NCBI GenBank assembly: GCA_046719575.1
Contig: JBDNCP010000115.1
Coordinates: 1 to 16,021 of the forward strand
Origin: Thermoleptolyngbya sp046719575
Lineage (GTDB): Bacteria > Cyanobacteriota > Cyanobacteriia > Elainellales > Elainellaceae
Direction: 5' to 3'
DNA length: 16,021 nt
Made by a program: the position numbers and the translations under genes. The notes beneath the pieces were generated by a model. The model made no database searches. It was not told where the DNA came from and saw only the letters and a program-made list of their open reading frames with translations. Within the stretch, counting starts at the first letter, position 1. The number at the start of each line of letters is the position of its first letter. Positions 7,397 to 14,621 of this stretch are shown here, one piece after another.

Positions 7397-8440
7397 GTGA
7401 AGGCGGTGTCCAAACTACGAGCGATCGCCCCCAGCGTCGCAAACCGTCTGGCAAGTATCTCGTCAACATCGCTGCCCGCAATATCGCTGACCGCAATATC
7501 ATCAACTGCAACATTGCCAACTGCAATATCGTCAACTGCAACATTGCCAACTGCAATATCGTCAACTGCAATATCGTCAACAATATCGTCAACCGTTGGG
7601 TGGCTGCGCTGGGCCAGACGAGTGGGGCTGGCGGTGGTGCTATGGCTGGCGCTGTGGGCGGGGCTGGGGATACAGGGAGCCGTGCAGGCGGGGCCGCTGG
7701 GCGATCGCCTGGCCCAGTTTCCCGACTGGCAGAGCAAGCCGCTCTTGCCCAGCGCTAGGGGCGATCTGGTCTATCCTGACTGGTTTGAGGGCACTTGGGA
7801 CGTGACGACGACGCTGGTGGATCTGGCTGCGCCGCTGGCTCCAGAGATTACAACCCCTGGGTTTGAGGGCAATCGGCAATATCTGAACCAGCCTGTGCCA
7901 TTTCAGGCGAGGTTTGTGGCCACGCTGCCCAGTCGCTTTGGTGGGCTGCCGCTGCCTCCCTCGCTGCTAGGTAAGCCGCAAATTGTTGCCGATCGTGCAT
8001 TTAACGGGCTAAACCTGGCCAAAGCGTATCTAGACAAGCCCGGTGAAAAAAGCCCGGTGCTGGCGGTGAAGGTGGACCCCAAAAATCCCAACCGCCAGAT
8101 TACGCTGCTGCGCGACGAGTCTCAAGACGGCTTGCTGGGGGCCAAGGAACTGGTATCTACAGTAGTGGCGCGGGGAGTAGAAATGCCCAGCCCGCTGGAG
8201 TTCATCACAACTGAAGTCTTTCAGCAGGAGTTTTTGGGGTCGCCGCAAATTTATTTCAACACGGTGGAAACCAGCACAGCGTATCAATTGCATCCTGATG
8301 AACTGCCGCGCATCACCGCTGACCAGGTAACGGCGATTTACCTGTCGCCCCAAGACCCTGACTACTTTGCAGCGGGCGATCGCCCTGTCGCGCTCTACCG
8401 CTATCGGCTGGCGTTTAGCCCCGAACCCGGCATAGATTAA
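7397..8440 (+). CDS. Secreted DUF6816-like protein with repeat-expanded N-terminus
   Basis: A 347-residue protein. The mature part starts after a signal peptide: WLRWARR, a hydrophobic stretch near 77-93, and a likely cleavage site after AVQA near residue 98. It should be in the periplasm or thylakoid lumen. The segment GDLVYPDWFEGTWDVTTTL and the APEITTPGFEGNRQYLN block are what I recall of the uncharacterised cyanobacterial/chloroplast DUF6816 family, probably a lipocalin-like beta barrel; the name is from memory and the function is unknown. The GTG at 7397 is supported by AGGAAGG at 7384-7390. Oddly, residues about 20-66 are a Ser/Thr/Ala/Ile five-residue repeat ahead of the signal peptide, encoded by 15-bp DNA repeats. 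Either the n-region is greatly extended or translation really starts later. The 3' end overlaps the convergent AAA gene by 26 bases. Confidence 0.85.
   Translation: MKAVSKLRAIAPSVANRLASISSTSLPAISLTAISSTATLPTAISSTATLPTAISSTAISSTISSTVGWLRWARRVGLAVVLWLALWAGLGIQGAVQAGPLGDRLAQFPDWQSKPLLPSARGDLVYPDWFEGTWDVTTTLVDLAAPLAPEITTPGFEGNRQYLNQPVPFQARFVATLPSRFGGLPLPPSLLGKPQIVADRAFNGLNLAKAYLDKPGEKSPVLAVKVDPKNPNRQITLLRDESQDGLLGAKELVSTVVARGVEMPSPLEFITTEVFQQEFLGSPQIYFNTVETSTAYQLHPDELPRITADQVTAIYLSPQDPDYFAAGDRPVALYRYRLAFSPEPGID
7459..7590. repeat. 15-bp tandem repeat array at the 5' end of the DUF6816-like gene
   Basis: About eight to nine 15-bp units alternate between CTGCAACATTGCCAA and CTGCAATATCGTCAA types. 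A 30-bp double unit is perfectly duplicated at 7504-7533 and 7534-7563, followed by a 15-bp and a 12-bp partial unit. The first units are diverged, the last ones near identical, as expected for recent expansion by slippage. Confidence 0.93.
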
Positions 8441-9965
8441 TCGAAAGGGCGATCGCCGCAGTCGCCAGCCCGGCCCCCGCCAACAGCAGCAGCACAATCC
8501 CCCGCCGAAGCGTTCGCCGCGCCTGCAATTGGGCCGTTTGCAAGATTTCATTAGCCTGTTCTGCGGCCCGCAGCGCCGTTTGCATGTCTCGCTGATCGAG
8601 GGCTTGGCTGGCCGCCAAAAAGCGGTAATCGTCGGCGGGCAGATTTTTCCCAGCCGACCAGATCTGGGCATCGGCCAGCGCCCGTCCGCGCAGCAGCCGC
8701 GATTCGTCGTGCCCAGCCGACTGCAACCAGGCATCCAGCGCTGCGGCATAGGGACGTAGTGCCGAGAGTTGCTTCTCGACCCAGGCTGCATTAAACACGC
8801 GCTCGTAAATCCGGTTATAAACTTGCAGGCGGTCATTTTTCTTGACCACCAGCCCTGATAGCAGCAGTTCTACTGAGTCGTGGCTGTCGTCGGTGAGGGT
8901 TGTGGAGCGCCCACTGCCTGGGAATCCAGACAAGTTTGGCGAGTTTGAGTGATCTTGCTGGAGAATCTGCTGATAAAGCCCCAGCAAGCGGCCAGCCCGT
9001 TGCTCGTCGTGCAAGAGGCGATCGCGGATGGTTCGTAAATGTGGCGGCTCATCTTGGGCGACCCAGTTTTCAATCACCTTAGATTCCACAATAGCCGCCA
9101 CCTGCACCGATTCTGCGCCGTGATTGGTCAAAATCTCGCGCACCAACTGCTGCAAAAACGGTGTTTGCAAATCGGGCGCTTCCCACGGGGCGCGACCGGG
9201 CGTAGCGTTTAGCTCGCTGTGCTGCGCCACGAGTTGACAGACCTTTTGTGTAAGAAAAGGCTGCCCACCCGTCCAGGCGAGGATTTCGCGCAGCGCGGCT
9301 CTGGGGTGATCGACCTTGCCCTCCAGCCCGATCAGCAGTGGCTCGGCCTCGTCAAGATGGAACCCCGTAAGGGCGATCGCCCGACCAATATTCAGCGGCG
9401 TGCGCGTCTTGTCGGCAATCAGGTCAGAGGGCGTGGTCACGCCCAACAGCGCAAAGGTCAACTGCCCCGCATCATGACAGGCCCGCAGCAGCGCAAAAAA
9501 ATCGTCAGTGTTGAACGACAGACTGAGGATGCTGTCAATCTCATCCACGAAAATCACAATCGGCGGCGACACCAGCCCAGGCAGCGTTTCGGTCAAAAAT
9601 TCGCCCAGCCGATTAACAGGCGACAAGTCCTGACGCTCCGCCAGCCATTGTCGCAGGGGCACCTGCTTGGCAAGCTGAAAACTCCGCAGCAGGCGCATGA
9701 TCAGGTCAGCATACCACTGGTCGGGCGTGATATCGCGGCTACCGATGCTCGACAAATCCACCACGCCGCAACTCCAGCCCTCTGCCTGGAGGCGCTGCGT
9801 CGTCCGCACGCGCAGGCTAGACTTACCCATCTGCCGACAGTTCAGCACATAGCAAAACTCACCAGCTTTGAGCGCTCGATATAGCTCGTCGTCTGCCTGT
9901 CGCACCACGTAGCTGGGTGCGCCTGCGGGCAGCCTGCCGCCAACCTGATATTCATAGGTGTTCAT
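8415..9965 (-). CDS. AAA-like (AAA_35) ATPase ending after a transmembrane helix
   Basis: About 516 residues. The N-terminus YQVGGRLPAGAPSYVVRQAD followed by LNCRQMGKSSLRVR (P-loop, near 42-50; GKS present, first Gly of the classical Walker A replaced) and Walker B VIFVDEID (near 136-143) is the AAA_35 signature of cyanobacteria, STAND-like NTPases usually fused to WD40, TPR or other effector regions. A winged-helix-like part (NHGAESVQVAAIVESK, then YNRIYERVFNAAWVE) follows. After an Ala/Gln-rich helical stretch comes a transmembrane helix near 489-507, and then only a few residues (NLCRVRG). No C-terminal effector is present and the stop sits inside the end of the convergent DUF6816-like gene, which suggests loss of a downstream domain. 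The ATG at 9965 fits the family start; a GTG at 9980 would add five residues. Probably a signalling scaffold at the membrane. Confidence 0.9.
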   Translation of the reverse strand: MNTYEYQVGGRLPAGAPSYVVRQADDELYRALKAGEFCYVLNCRQMGKSSLRVRTTQRLQAEGWSCGVVDLSSIGSRDITPDQWYADLIMRLLRSFQLAKQVPLRQWLAERQDLSPVNRLGEFLTETLPGLVSPPIVIFVDEIDSILSLSFNTDDFFALLRACHDAGQLTFALLGVTTPSDLIADKTRTPLNIGRAIALTGFHLDEAEPLLIGLEGKVDHPRAALREILAWTGGQPFLTQKVCQLVAQHSELNATPGRAPWEAPDLQTPFLQQLVREILTNHGAESVQVAAIVESKVIENWVAQDEPPHLRTIRDRLLHDEQRAGRLLGLYQQILQQDHSNSPNLSGFPGSGRSTTLTDDSHDSVELLLSGLVVKKNDRLQVYNRIYERVFNAAWVEKQLSALRPYAAALDAWLQSAGHDESRLLRGRALADAQIWSAGKNLPADDYRFLAASQALDQRDMQTALRAAEQANEILQTAQLQARRTLRRGIVLLLLAGAGLATAAIALSINLCRVRG

Positions 9966-10025
9966 AGGCAGAGGAGGCACTCATGGCAAGTCTCAGTCCG
10001 TCGGAATCCTGACTCCAGTATCGAT

Positions 10026-10045
10026 CTATTTTCTCCTATTTTCTC
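10026..10045. repeat. 10-bp tandem duplication
   Basis: CTATTTTCTC occurs twice in a row (10026-10035, 10036-10045) in non-coding DNA just upstream of the AAA gene. Confidence 0.85.
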
Positions 10046-10066
10046 GCTGCGGCAGCTAATTACAGG

Positions 10067-10102
10067 TTTGCTCAATGGTTTGCTCAATGGTTTGCTCAAT
10101 GT
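10067..10102. repeat. 12-bp tandem repeat, three copies
   Basis: TTTGCTCAATGG is repeated at 10067-10078 and 10079-10090, with a third copy differing in the last base at 10091-10102. It lies between the divergent AAA gene and the 99-residue gene. Confidence 0.93.
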
Positions 10103-10336
10103 TGAGCTTGTCAATGAACCTGTGAACTTTATTCTTGCCCAGGATTCTTGCCAGGGGCGATCGCATCCCTTACAATCAACCATCAAGCTGTAAAAGACCC
10201 CTCAGGTCAGCGCGGCTTACCCTTCCCCCGAAATTTTGGTCGTTTGGTCACTTACGGCATTGGTAGATGTTCGCAGCACCTACCAACGCCTGACCCCTCG
10301 ACAGCCGATGCCTGTCTCAGGGCTGCGTCCATTTTA

Positions 10337-10375
10337 GGCCGCCCTGTTCCCGGTGCTTCATGTCTATGGGCGGCC
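10337..10375 (+). promoter_or_regulatory. GC-only stem-loop in the leader of the 99-residue gene
   Basis: GGCCGCCC (10337-10344) pairs perfectly with GGGCGGCC (10368-10375) around a 23-base loop. It lies eight bases before the second stem-loop. No T-tract follows, so it is not a simple intrinsic terminator. Confidence 0.45.
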
Positions 10376-10383
10376 AACATTTC

Positions 10384-10421
10384 GGGGTTTCCTTACCCAT
10401 CCGTTTTCTGGAGGAAACCCC
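10384..10421 (+). promoter_or_regulatory. Stem-loop overlapping the ribosome binding site of the 99-residue gene
   Basis: GGGGTTTCC (10384-10392) pairs perfectly with GGAAACCCC (10413-10421). The right arm includes the last bases of the Shine-Dalgarno GGAGG (10410-10414) and ends two bases before the ATG at 10424. If formed in the mRNA it would limit ribosome access, so translation could be switched by a ligand, protein, small RNA or temperature. I do not recognise a known riboswitch class. Confidence 0.5.
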
Positions 10422-10423
10422 AA

Positions 10424-10723
10424 ATGCTGACAATTCAATACATCTGGTCGTCCCCATTCTCGGAGGCGACTCAGTTTTTGCTGCCTCCGCTCACCTGTGA
10501 ACTGCCGCGCCGTCGTCGCCTGCGCCACTACATCATCGACCTCCCCGAAGACGCGCAACTGGCGATTGACCGCCTCCACCTCCTCCACTACGCCGAACGC
10601 TTCGAGTGGACTCGCCCATTGCAATTCCCGCAAAACGGCATCGTCCTCAATGCTGAGCAACCGGGCGAGGTGCTGCGCTATCTGCATCGCAACTCGCGAA
10701 TCGACACAAGCGCAAACGAGTAA
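10424..10723 (+). CDS. Small hypothetical protein, 99 residues
   Basis: I do not recognise this protein. It begins MLTIQYIWSSPFSEATQFLL, has a basic patch RRRRLRHY near 29-36, and a C-terminal half rich in Leu, His and Glu (AIDRLHLLHYAERFEW). There is no signal peptide or membrane helix. The ATG at 10424 is chosen because GGAGG lies at 10410-10414, nine bases upstream; the frame is open back to about 10148, but that upstream part overlaps structured leader sequence and looks non-coding. It is transcribed away from the AAA gene and stands alone. The unusual feature is its leader, with two strong stem-loops, the second occluding the ribosome binding site. A real gene is likely but not certain. 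Confidence 0.65.
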   Translation: MLTIQYIWSSPFSEATQFLLPPLTCELPRRRRLRHYIIDLPEDAQLAIDRLHLLHYAERFEWTRPLQFPQNGIVLNAEQPGEVLRYLHRNSRIDTSANE

Positions 10724-10743
10724 GAACAAGTAAGAAGAGGCAA

Positions 10744-10793
10744 TGATTTTGGATTTTGGCCGGGCCTGTCTCTCGAACCAAAATCCAAAATCA
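10744..10793. repeat. Perfect 16-bp inverted repeat built from CAAAATC heptamers
   Basis: TGATTTTGGATTTTGG (10744-10759) is the exact reverse complement of CCAAAATCCAAAATCA (10778-10793), with an 18-base loop. Each arm holds two copies of the same heptamer found inside the protease gene. It begins 20 bases after the stop of the 99-residue gene. No T-tract follows; it may slow or stop transcription but looks like a dispersed repeat. Confidence 0.85.
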
Positions 10794-11681
10794 CCCGCTC
10801 ATCACAGTATCTTATCCTACTGTCAATTCTCCTATTCTTACAGCTTGATTGCTTGATGAACTTGATTTTTATCCATCTTTATGCAATCGCCGGAGACTCA
10901 AGTCTTCCAGAAAAAATTTAGTTTCCTATCCGGAAAAAGATGCTAGTCCCCTCAGAAGTTGGCTTAATTATGTGCGGTTGCATACTCATAAATTGTGCGC
11001 CACCAAACCTTGCTTTTTTGCCGTAATAGGCTAATCTCAAATAGGTTTGGCAATCGTTGAAAGAACGCCTCAGTTCGCTTCATTCTCAGTGTGTCTTTGC
11101 ATGGCATATTCACAGCGCTGAAATGCAGTGAAGTCAAGCTGTTCTGCCATCAAGGTTGATTCTTAACTGTTCTTAAGTAGTCTGGAAAACATACCCTTTG
11201 AGGACAAGTATGGTTTTAATACTCAAAGCTTCAGCAACGCTGATTTCACTAGATTTCATAAACGGATCTTAAGTCCTGATTGGGTTTAAGATGTTCCAAG
11301 TAGAAGCCTGGTTTTTCTAGGAGCTTCAGGGACTTAGGATCGCAGTTTGGTGTGGGGCTGGTATTAACGTCGGGTATCGAGATACGTTTCAATTCAGTTT
11401 CAATTCAGTAGTCTGCATATTCCGTAGACACATCCCATGTAGACACATTCCATACAGTGGGGCAACTGTTAAGCAGCGGCTCCCTTTTGGTCTGTGTTTT
11501 GGAGTGATTTGTCATGTGAATTTTTGAATTAGTGGCTCCTTTTACTTGTGATGTTGCTTTTAGCCTAGACTTTTAGCCTAGACAGATTTGATTTGGATTT
11601 CACTTAGACAGATATTGATGTCTTCATTACTGCGATCGCCCATTTACTGCGATCGCCCACTACAAAAACAGTGCGGCTGCA
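10794..11681. other. Long non-coding region upstream of the tandem DUF2382 genes
   Basis: About 890 AT-rich bases with no gene that I can support; a 61-codon frame at 10849-11034 has no recognisable features. Near its right end it carries four tandem duplications: GTTTCAATTCA x2 (11386-11407), 15-bp units at 11424-11453 with one mismatch, CTTTTAGCCTAGA x2 (11557-11582), and a 16/17-bp pair each containing a HIP1 octamer (11626-11658). Promoter signals for the first DUF2382 gene or a small RNA may lie here but cannot be picked out. Confidence 0.6.
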
Positions 11682-13241
11682 ATGCTTACATCTGGGCTTA
11701 CATCTGGAAATATCTACCCCGGATACGCTGAGATGGAAAGTCTCATCGCAACACCCTGTCCATTCACATTCAGGGATCAGCCTAGAGGTCAAGCTATTTT
11801 TCAAGCGCAAGCTCTCCTCCTAGACGGTTCTGAGGCGCAGATACCTCCCTGGGCGATCGCAAATCTCACAGCTACGGACGACGACTCAGCTTCTATGGAA
11901 CCCGGAAAAAGGCTACAGAACAGTCCACAGAATAGGTTTTCACCCACAGATCCCAGCAATCAGTTTCTCATCGGTTTTCCCCTCTGGCTGTGGCTACTGT
12001 TCCCTTTTCTAGGATTATTGCTGCTCATTCTGCTACGACCTCGACGGCAATCCACGCTGCAAAGAAACGCCTCAGTCGGCGCTTCCGACTCCAGTTATCA
12101 GCCGTCCAGTAAGCCGTCCGCAGCAAGCGATTCTACGATTAACTCTCTCATGCAAGAAACACCTAACCCGCCTGATTTAGGCTCTACAACACCTGACTTA
12201 ACCTCCAATCCTAGTCCAGAGATTTCTACTGCTGAGCAAGAAGTCCTTTCGGTTATTCAAGAAGAGGTATCTTTTGGCAAGCAGCAGATTGAACGGGGCA
12301 AGATTCGAGTTAACAAGCGAGTCGAAAGTCGCGAGGAAATCGTCAATGCACCCATTGTGCATGAACAAGTTGTAGTGGAGCGGGTTCCATTCAATCAAGC
12401 AATTGAGGGAGAGATCCCTACAGAAAGGGATGAAAATGGCATACACATCATCCCCATTTTTGAGGAAGTTGCTGTCGCCGAAAGGCAGCTTATCTTGCGG
12501 GAAGAGGTGCGAATTTCTAAAAGGCTGGTTACAAAAAACACCCAGCAAGTAGTAGCCGTTCAAAAAGGTGTTGTTGAAATTGAACGCGCCACTTTTGAGA
12601 GTGAGCCATCCAACTATATCCAGCCCGCAGTTCAGGTTGAAGCAAATGCTCAAATAGATGCTCAAATAGATTCTCAAGTAGATTCCCAAATCGATGCCTC
12701 AGCCAATCCAGCGGCTCAGCCAATAGACCCAGCAACCCAGGTAGAGAATCAGGTTCTTGCAAAGCCCGAAGAGACTTTAGCCGTTGCTTCAAGCGCACCA
12801 TCTCAGTCTAATCAGCCTCAAATTTCTAATCAAATTTCTAATCCTGAGGCGATTGTTGATAACGAGATTGTTATCCCGATTATGGCCGAAGAAGCTGCTT
12901 TAACGGTTCAACAGATCGCCCGCGGCAAAGTGCAGGTTCGCACAAGATTTGACACTGTAGAGCAAGTTCTTGAATCACCAGTGATGCGTGAGGAATTGGT
13001 CATTGAGCATATTCCTCAAAATCAGGTCATTCAGGGCGACCCACCGCAAATCCGCGAAGAAAACGGCGTACAAATTATTCCTGTTTTGGAAGAAGTATTA
13101 GTAAGCAGAAAGCAGCTTTTGCTCCGAGAAGAAGTGCGAATTTCAAAGCGCCGAGTCACAGAGAGCATTCCTCAGGCAATCACCTTGCGCTACGAAGTTG
13201 CAGATATCGAGGAGATTAGCTTTGAGGAGAGCCGCGAATAG
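11682..13241 (+). CDS. Membrane-anchored protein with two DUF2382 (YsnF/AvaK) domains
   Basis: A 519-residue protein. Residues about 97-118 form one strong transmembrane helix followed by RPRR, predicting a cytoplasmic C-terminal part. DUF2382 copy one spans about 186-305 (EEVSFGKQQIERGKIRV, HEQVVVERVPFNQ, LREEVRISKRLVT) and copy two about 396-515 (AEEAALTVQQIARGKVQV, REELVIEHIPQNQ, LREEVRISKRRVT). The linker between them is low complexity with a four-residue QID repeat (about 323-338). DUF2382 is known from Bacillus YsnF and the Anabaena akinete marker AvaK and is associated with stress or dormancy, but its biochemistry is unknown. The start is uncertain: ATG 11682 has no clear Shine-Dalgarno and sits in a 12-bp duplication; ATG 11733 and ATG 11895 are in frame. 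It is followed after 197 bases by another DUF2382 gene. Confidence 0.85.
   Translation: MLTSGLTSGNIYPGYAEMESLIATPCPFTFRDQPRGQAIFQAQALLLDGSEAQIPPWAIANLTATDDDSASMEPGKRLQNSPQNRFSPTDPSNQFLIGFPLWLWLLFPFLGLLLLILLRPRRQSTLQRNASVGASDSSYQPSSKPSAASDSTINSLMQETPNPPDLGSTTPDLTSNPSPEISTAEQEVLSVIQEEVSFGKQQIERGKIRVNKRVESREEIVNAPIVHEQVVVERVPFNQAIEGEIPTERDENGIHIIPIFEEVAVAERQLILREEVRISKRLVTKNTQQVVAVQKGVVEIERATFESEPSNYIQPAVQVEANAQIDAQIDSQVDSQIDASANPAAQPIDPATQVENQVLAKPEETLAVASSAPSQSNQPQISNQISNPEAIVDNEIVIPIMAEEAALTVQQIARGKVQVRTRFDTVEQVLESPVMREELVIEHIPQNQVIQGDPPQIREENGVQIIPVLEEVLVSRKQLLLREEVRISKRRVTESIPQAITLRYEVADIEEISFEESRE
12648..12695. repeat. 12-bp tandem repeat in the inter-domain linker
   Basis: Four 12-bp units: GCTCAAATAGAT twice perfectly (12648-12671), then TCTCAAGTAGAT and TCCCAAATCGAT. 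They encode AQID-AQID-SQVD-SQID between the two DUF2382 domains. A second duplication, CAAATTTCTAAT x2 (12819-12842), encodes QISN twice in the same linker. Confidence 0.9.
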
Positions 13242-13279
13242 TTTAGTTCTAGTTCTCTAAGGTCTCCGCTGGGAGTGAA

Positions 13280-13305
13280 AATTTTTCAGAAGAATTTTTC
13301 AGAAG
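13280..13305. repeat. 13-bp tandem duplication
   Basis: AATTTTTCAGAAG occurs twice in a row (13280-13292, 13293-13305) just after the stop of the first DUF2382 gene. Confidence 0.88.
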
Positions 13306-13334
13306 ATTGATAGTGCGAGCTTTCTCCGCGGTTG

Positions 13335-13359
13335 AGATAGGCATGGGTAATGCCTATCT
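13335..13359. other. Perfect 10-bp stem-loop between the two DUF2382 genes
   Basis: AGATAGGCAT (13335-13344) pairs exactly with ATGCCTATCT (13350-13359) around the loop GGGTA. It is followed by AAAGAAACCC rather than a T-run, so a terminator without a U-tract, an RNA-stability element or an operator are all possible. Confidence 0.5.
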
Positions 13360-13438
13360 AAAGAAACCCTTGTAGCGAGAACAAGGGGAGTTAGGTTACG
13401 TTTTGACCCCATATCGTTAGTCACGAAAGGACGAACTC

Positions 13439-14407
13439 ATGAAAACTGTTATTGGTTTGTTTGATGATCGCGAAGAAGGGATGCGTGCTTATACTGCTCT
13501 GCACAATGAAGGGTTTGCTCTGGCAGACCTGGACATCCTGACCAACGACGACGAAGATGACGTGCCCAAGCTGGAGAATCTTCGTAGAAATCTGCCTGCT
13601 TCTGATGCCGAAGTGTATCTGGAAGGGGTTCGTCAGGGCGGCACGATTATCACTGCAAACGTGACCGACAGTACTGCTACTCGTGCAGCCGAAATCATGT
13701 CCAACTTCAACATGGTGGTGATTGCCGATCGGGTTGCAGAGCTGAAGAAGATCAACCCAAACCTGACGCTCAGCGATCCTGCGCGGGATGAAAACGTCCT
13801 AGAAGTGATTGAAGAAGATCTGCAAGTCGGCAAGGCTGCTGTTGAGCGGGGCCGGATGCGGATTTATTCCGTTGTCACTGAGCGTGAAGTCTCTCAGGAT
13901 GTGGCTCTGCGCGATGAGACTCTGCGCGTTAGCCGTCGTCCTGTAAACCGTCAGGTTGAGATTCGCCCTGATTTGTTCCAGGAGCGCTCTTTCGAGATGG
14001 TTGAGATGGACGAAATTGCCCTCGTCGGCAAGACCGCTCGGGTTGTTGAAGAGGTTGTTCTTGGTAAAGAAGTTGCCGAGAAGATTGAAACGATCAAGGA
14101 AACCCTCCGTCGTCAGGATGTGGAGATTGAGGAAGTTCCAGCAGTTCGGTCTTTTGCTGACTATGATGCCGATTTCCGCGCTTTCTATAACGAGAAGCTG
14201 TCTGATAAAGGTGTCCAGTATGATGAACTCCGCCCGGCTCTGAGTTATGGCTATAACCTGGCCACCCGTGAACCCTTCCGCAGCAGCCCTTGGTCTGCGG
14301 TAGAGCAAGATGCCCGCCGCATTTGGGAAGAGAAAAACCCCGGCACTTGGGATCAGAACAAGGCTGTGATTCACTATGCCTGGGAAAAAGTCCGCAGCAC
14401 TCGCTAG
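13439..14407 (+). CDS. Stress-type protein: YflT-like domain + DUF2382 + C-terminal domain
   Basis: A 322-residue soluble protein. Residues 1-100 (MKTVIGLFDDREEGMRAYTA, then GGTIITANV and ADRVAEL) look like the general stress protein 17M/YflT domain. DUF2382 spans about 120-233 (EEDLQVGKAAVERGRMRI, RDETLRVSRRPVN, VVLGKEVAEKIETIKETLRR). A third part, about 238-320 (YDADFRAFYNEK, ALSYGYNLA, WSAVEQDARRIWEEKNPGTW, VIHYAWEKVR), is a module often found beside stress-type DUF2382 domains. The role is unknown; relatives are linked to stress and dormancy. The start is secure: AAAGGA at 13426-13431, seven bases before the ATG. It lies 197 bases after another DUF2382 gene, possibly cotranscribed, though a stem-loop and its own Shine-Dalgarno lie between. 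Its codon use is more GC-rich than its upstream neighbour's. Confidence 0.92.
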   Translation: MKTVIGLFDDREEGMRAYTALHNEGFALADLDILTNDDEDDVPKLENLRRNLPASDAEVYLEGVRQGGTIITANVTDSTATRAAEIMSNFNMVVIADRVAELKKINPNLTLSDPARDENVLEVIEEDLQVGKAAVERGRMRIYSVVTEREVSQDVALRDETLRVSRRPVNRQVEIRPDLFQERSFEMVEMDEIALVGKTARVVEEVVLGKEVAEKIETIKETLRRQDVEIEEVPAVRSFADYDADFRAFYNEKLSDKGVQYDELRPALSYGYNLATREPFRSSPWSAVEQDARRIWEEKNPGTWDQNKAVIHYAWEKVRSTR

Positions 14408-14563
14408 GGCATAAAGAAGTGCCTACAGCGTTCTTTAAGGCGAGTGGGATGTTGGGGTACGCGGGCAACCCAGGAAGCCTTGTCTCCCTGGGACAGCGCG
14501 TGCCTCACCACGCAAAAGCATGTCGTGGCACTTGCTAGAGCTTTGAACATCTCTTGCAGAATG

Positions 14564-14594
14564 AATCGTTGTGCAGCACTGCTGTACAACGATT
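14564..14594. other. 31-bp palindrome between convergent genes
   Basis: AATCGTTGTGCAGCA (14564-14578) and TGCTGTACAACGATT (14580-14594) are inverted repeats with one wobble pair, centred on a single C. It lies between the 322-residue gene (+) and the 196-residue gene (-), so it could terminate both in a U-less fashion or be a regulator site or repeat. Confidence 0.55.
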
Positions 14595-14621
14595 TGCCTT
14601 TAGATTGCAATTTCAAAGGTG

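Larger units (their letters stand above)
9966..10423. other. Divergent intergenic region with tandem repeats and a structured leader
   Basis: About 458 bases with no supported gene. The AAA-gene side holds two tandem repeats. The right half, upstream of the 99-residue gene, is GC-rich with three successive inverted repeats: TTGGTAG/CTACCAA (10260-10266, 10280-10286), GGCCGCCC/GGGCGGCC (10337-10375) and GGGGTTTCC/GGAAACCCC (10384-10421). An open plus-strand frame running in from 10148 is not convincing as coding. Confidence 0.6.

Noticed and set aside
7390..7758. Pentapeptide-repeat-like open frame (NIANC/NIVNC) overlapping the DUF6816-like gene
   Set aside because: The pattern comes from the 15-bp DNA repeat being open in several frames; the rest of the frame is low-complexity Gly/Ala shadow of the real gene.
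10148..10423. Upstream extension of the 99-residue gene's frame
   Set aside because: The good Shine-Dalgarno is at 10410-10414, and the upstream part consists of strong stem-loops with no family match.
10849..11034. 61-codon plus-strand open frame
   Set aside because: No Shine-Dalgarno, no recognisable motif, AT-rich non-coding surroundings.
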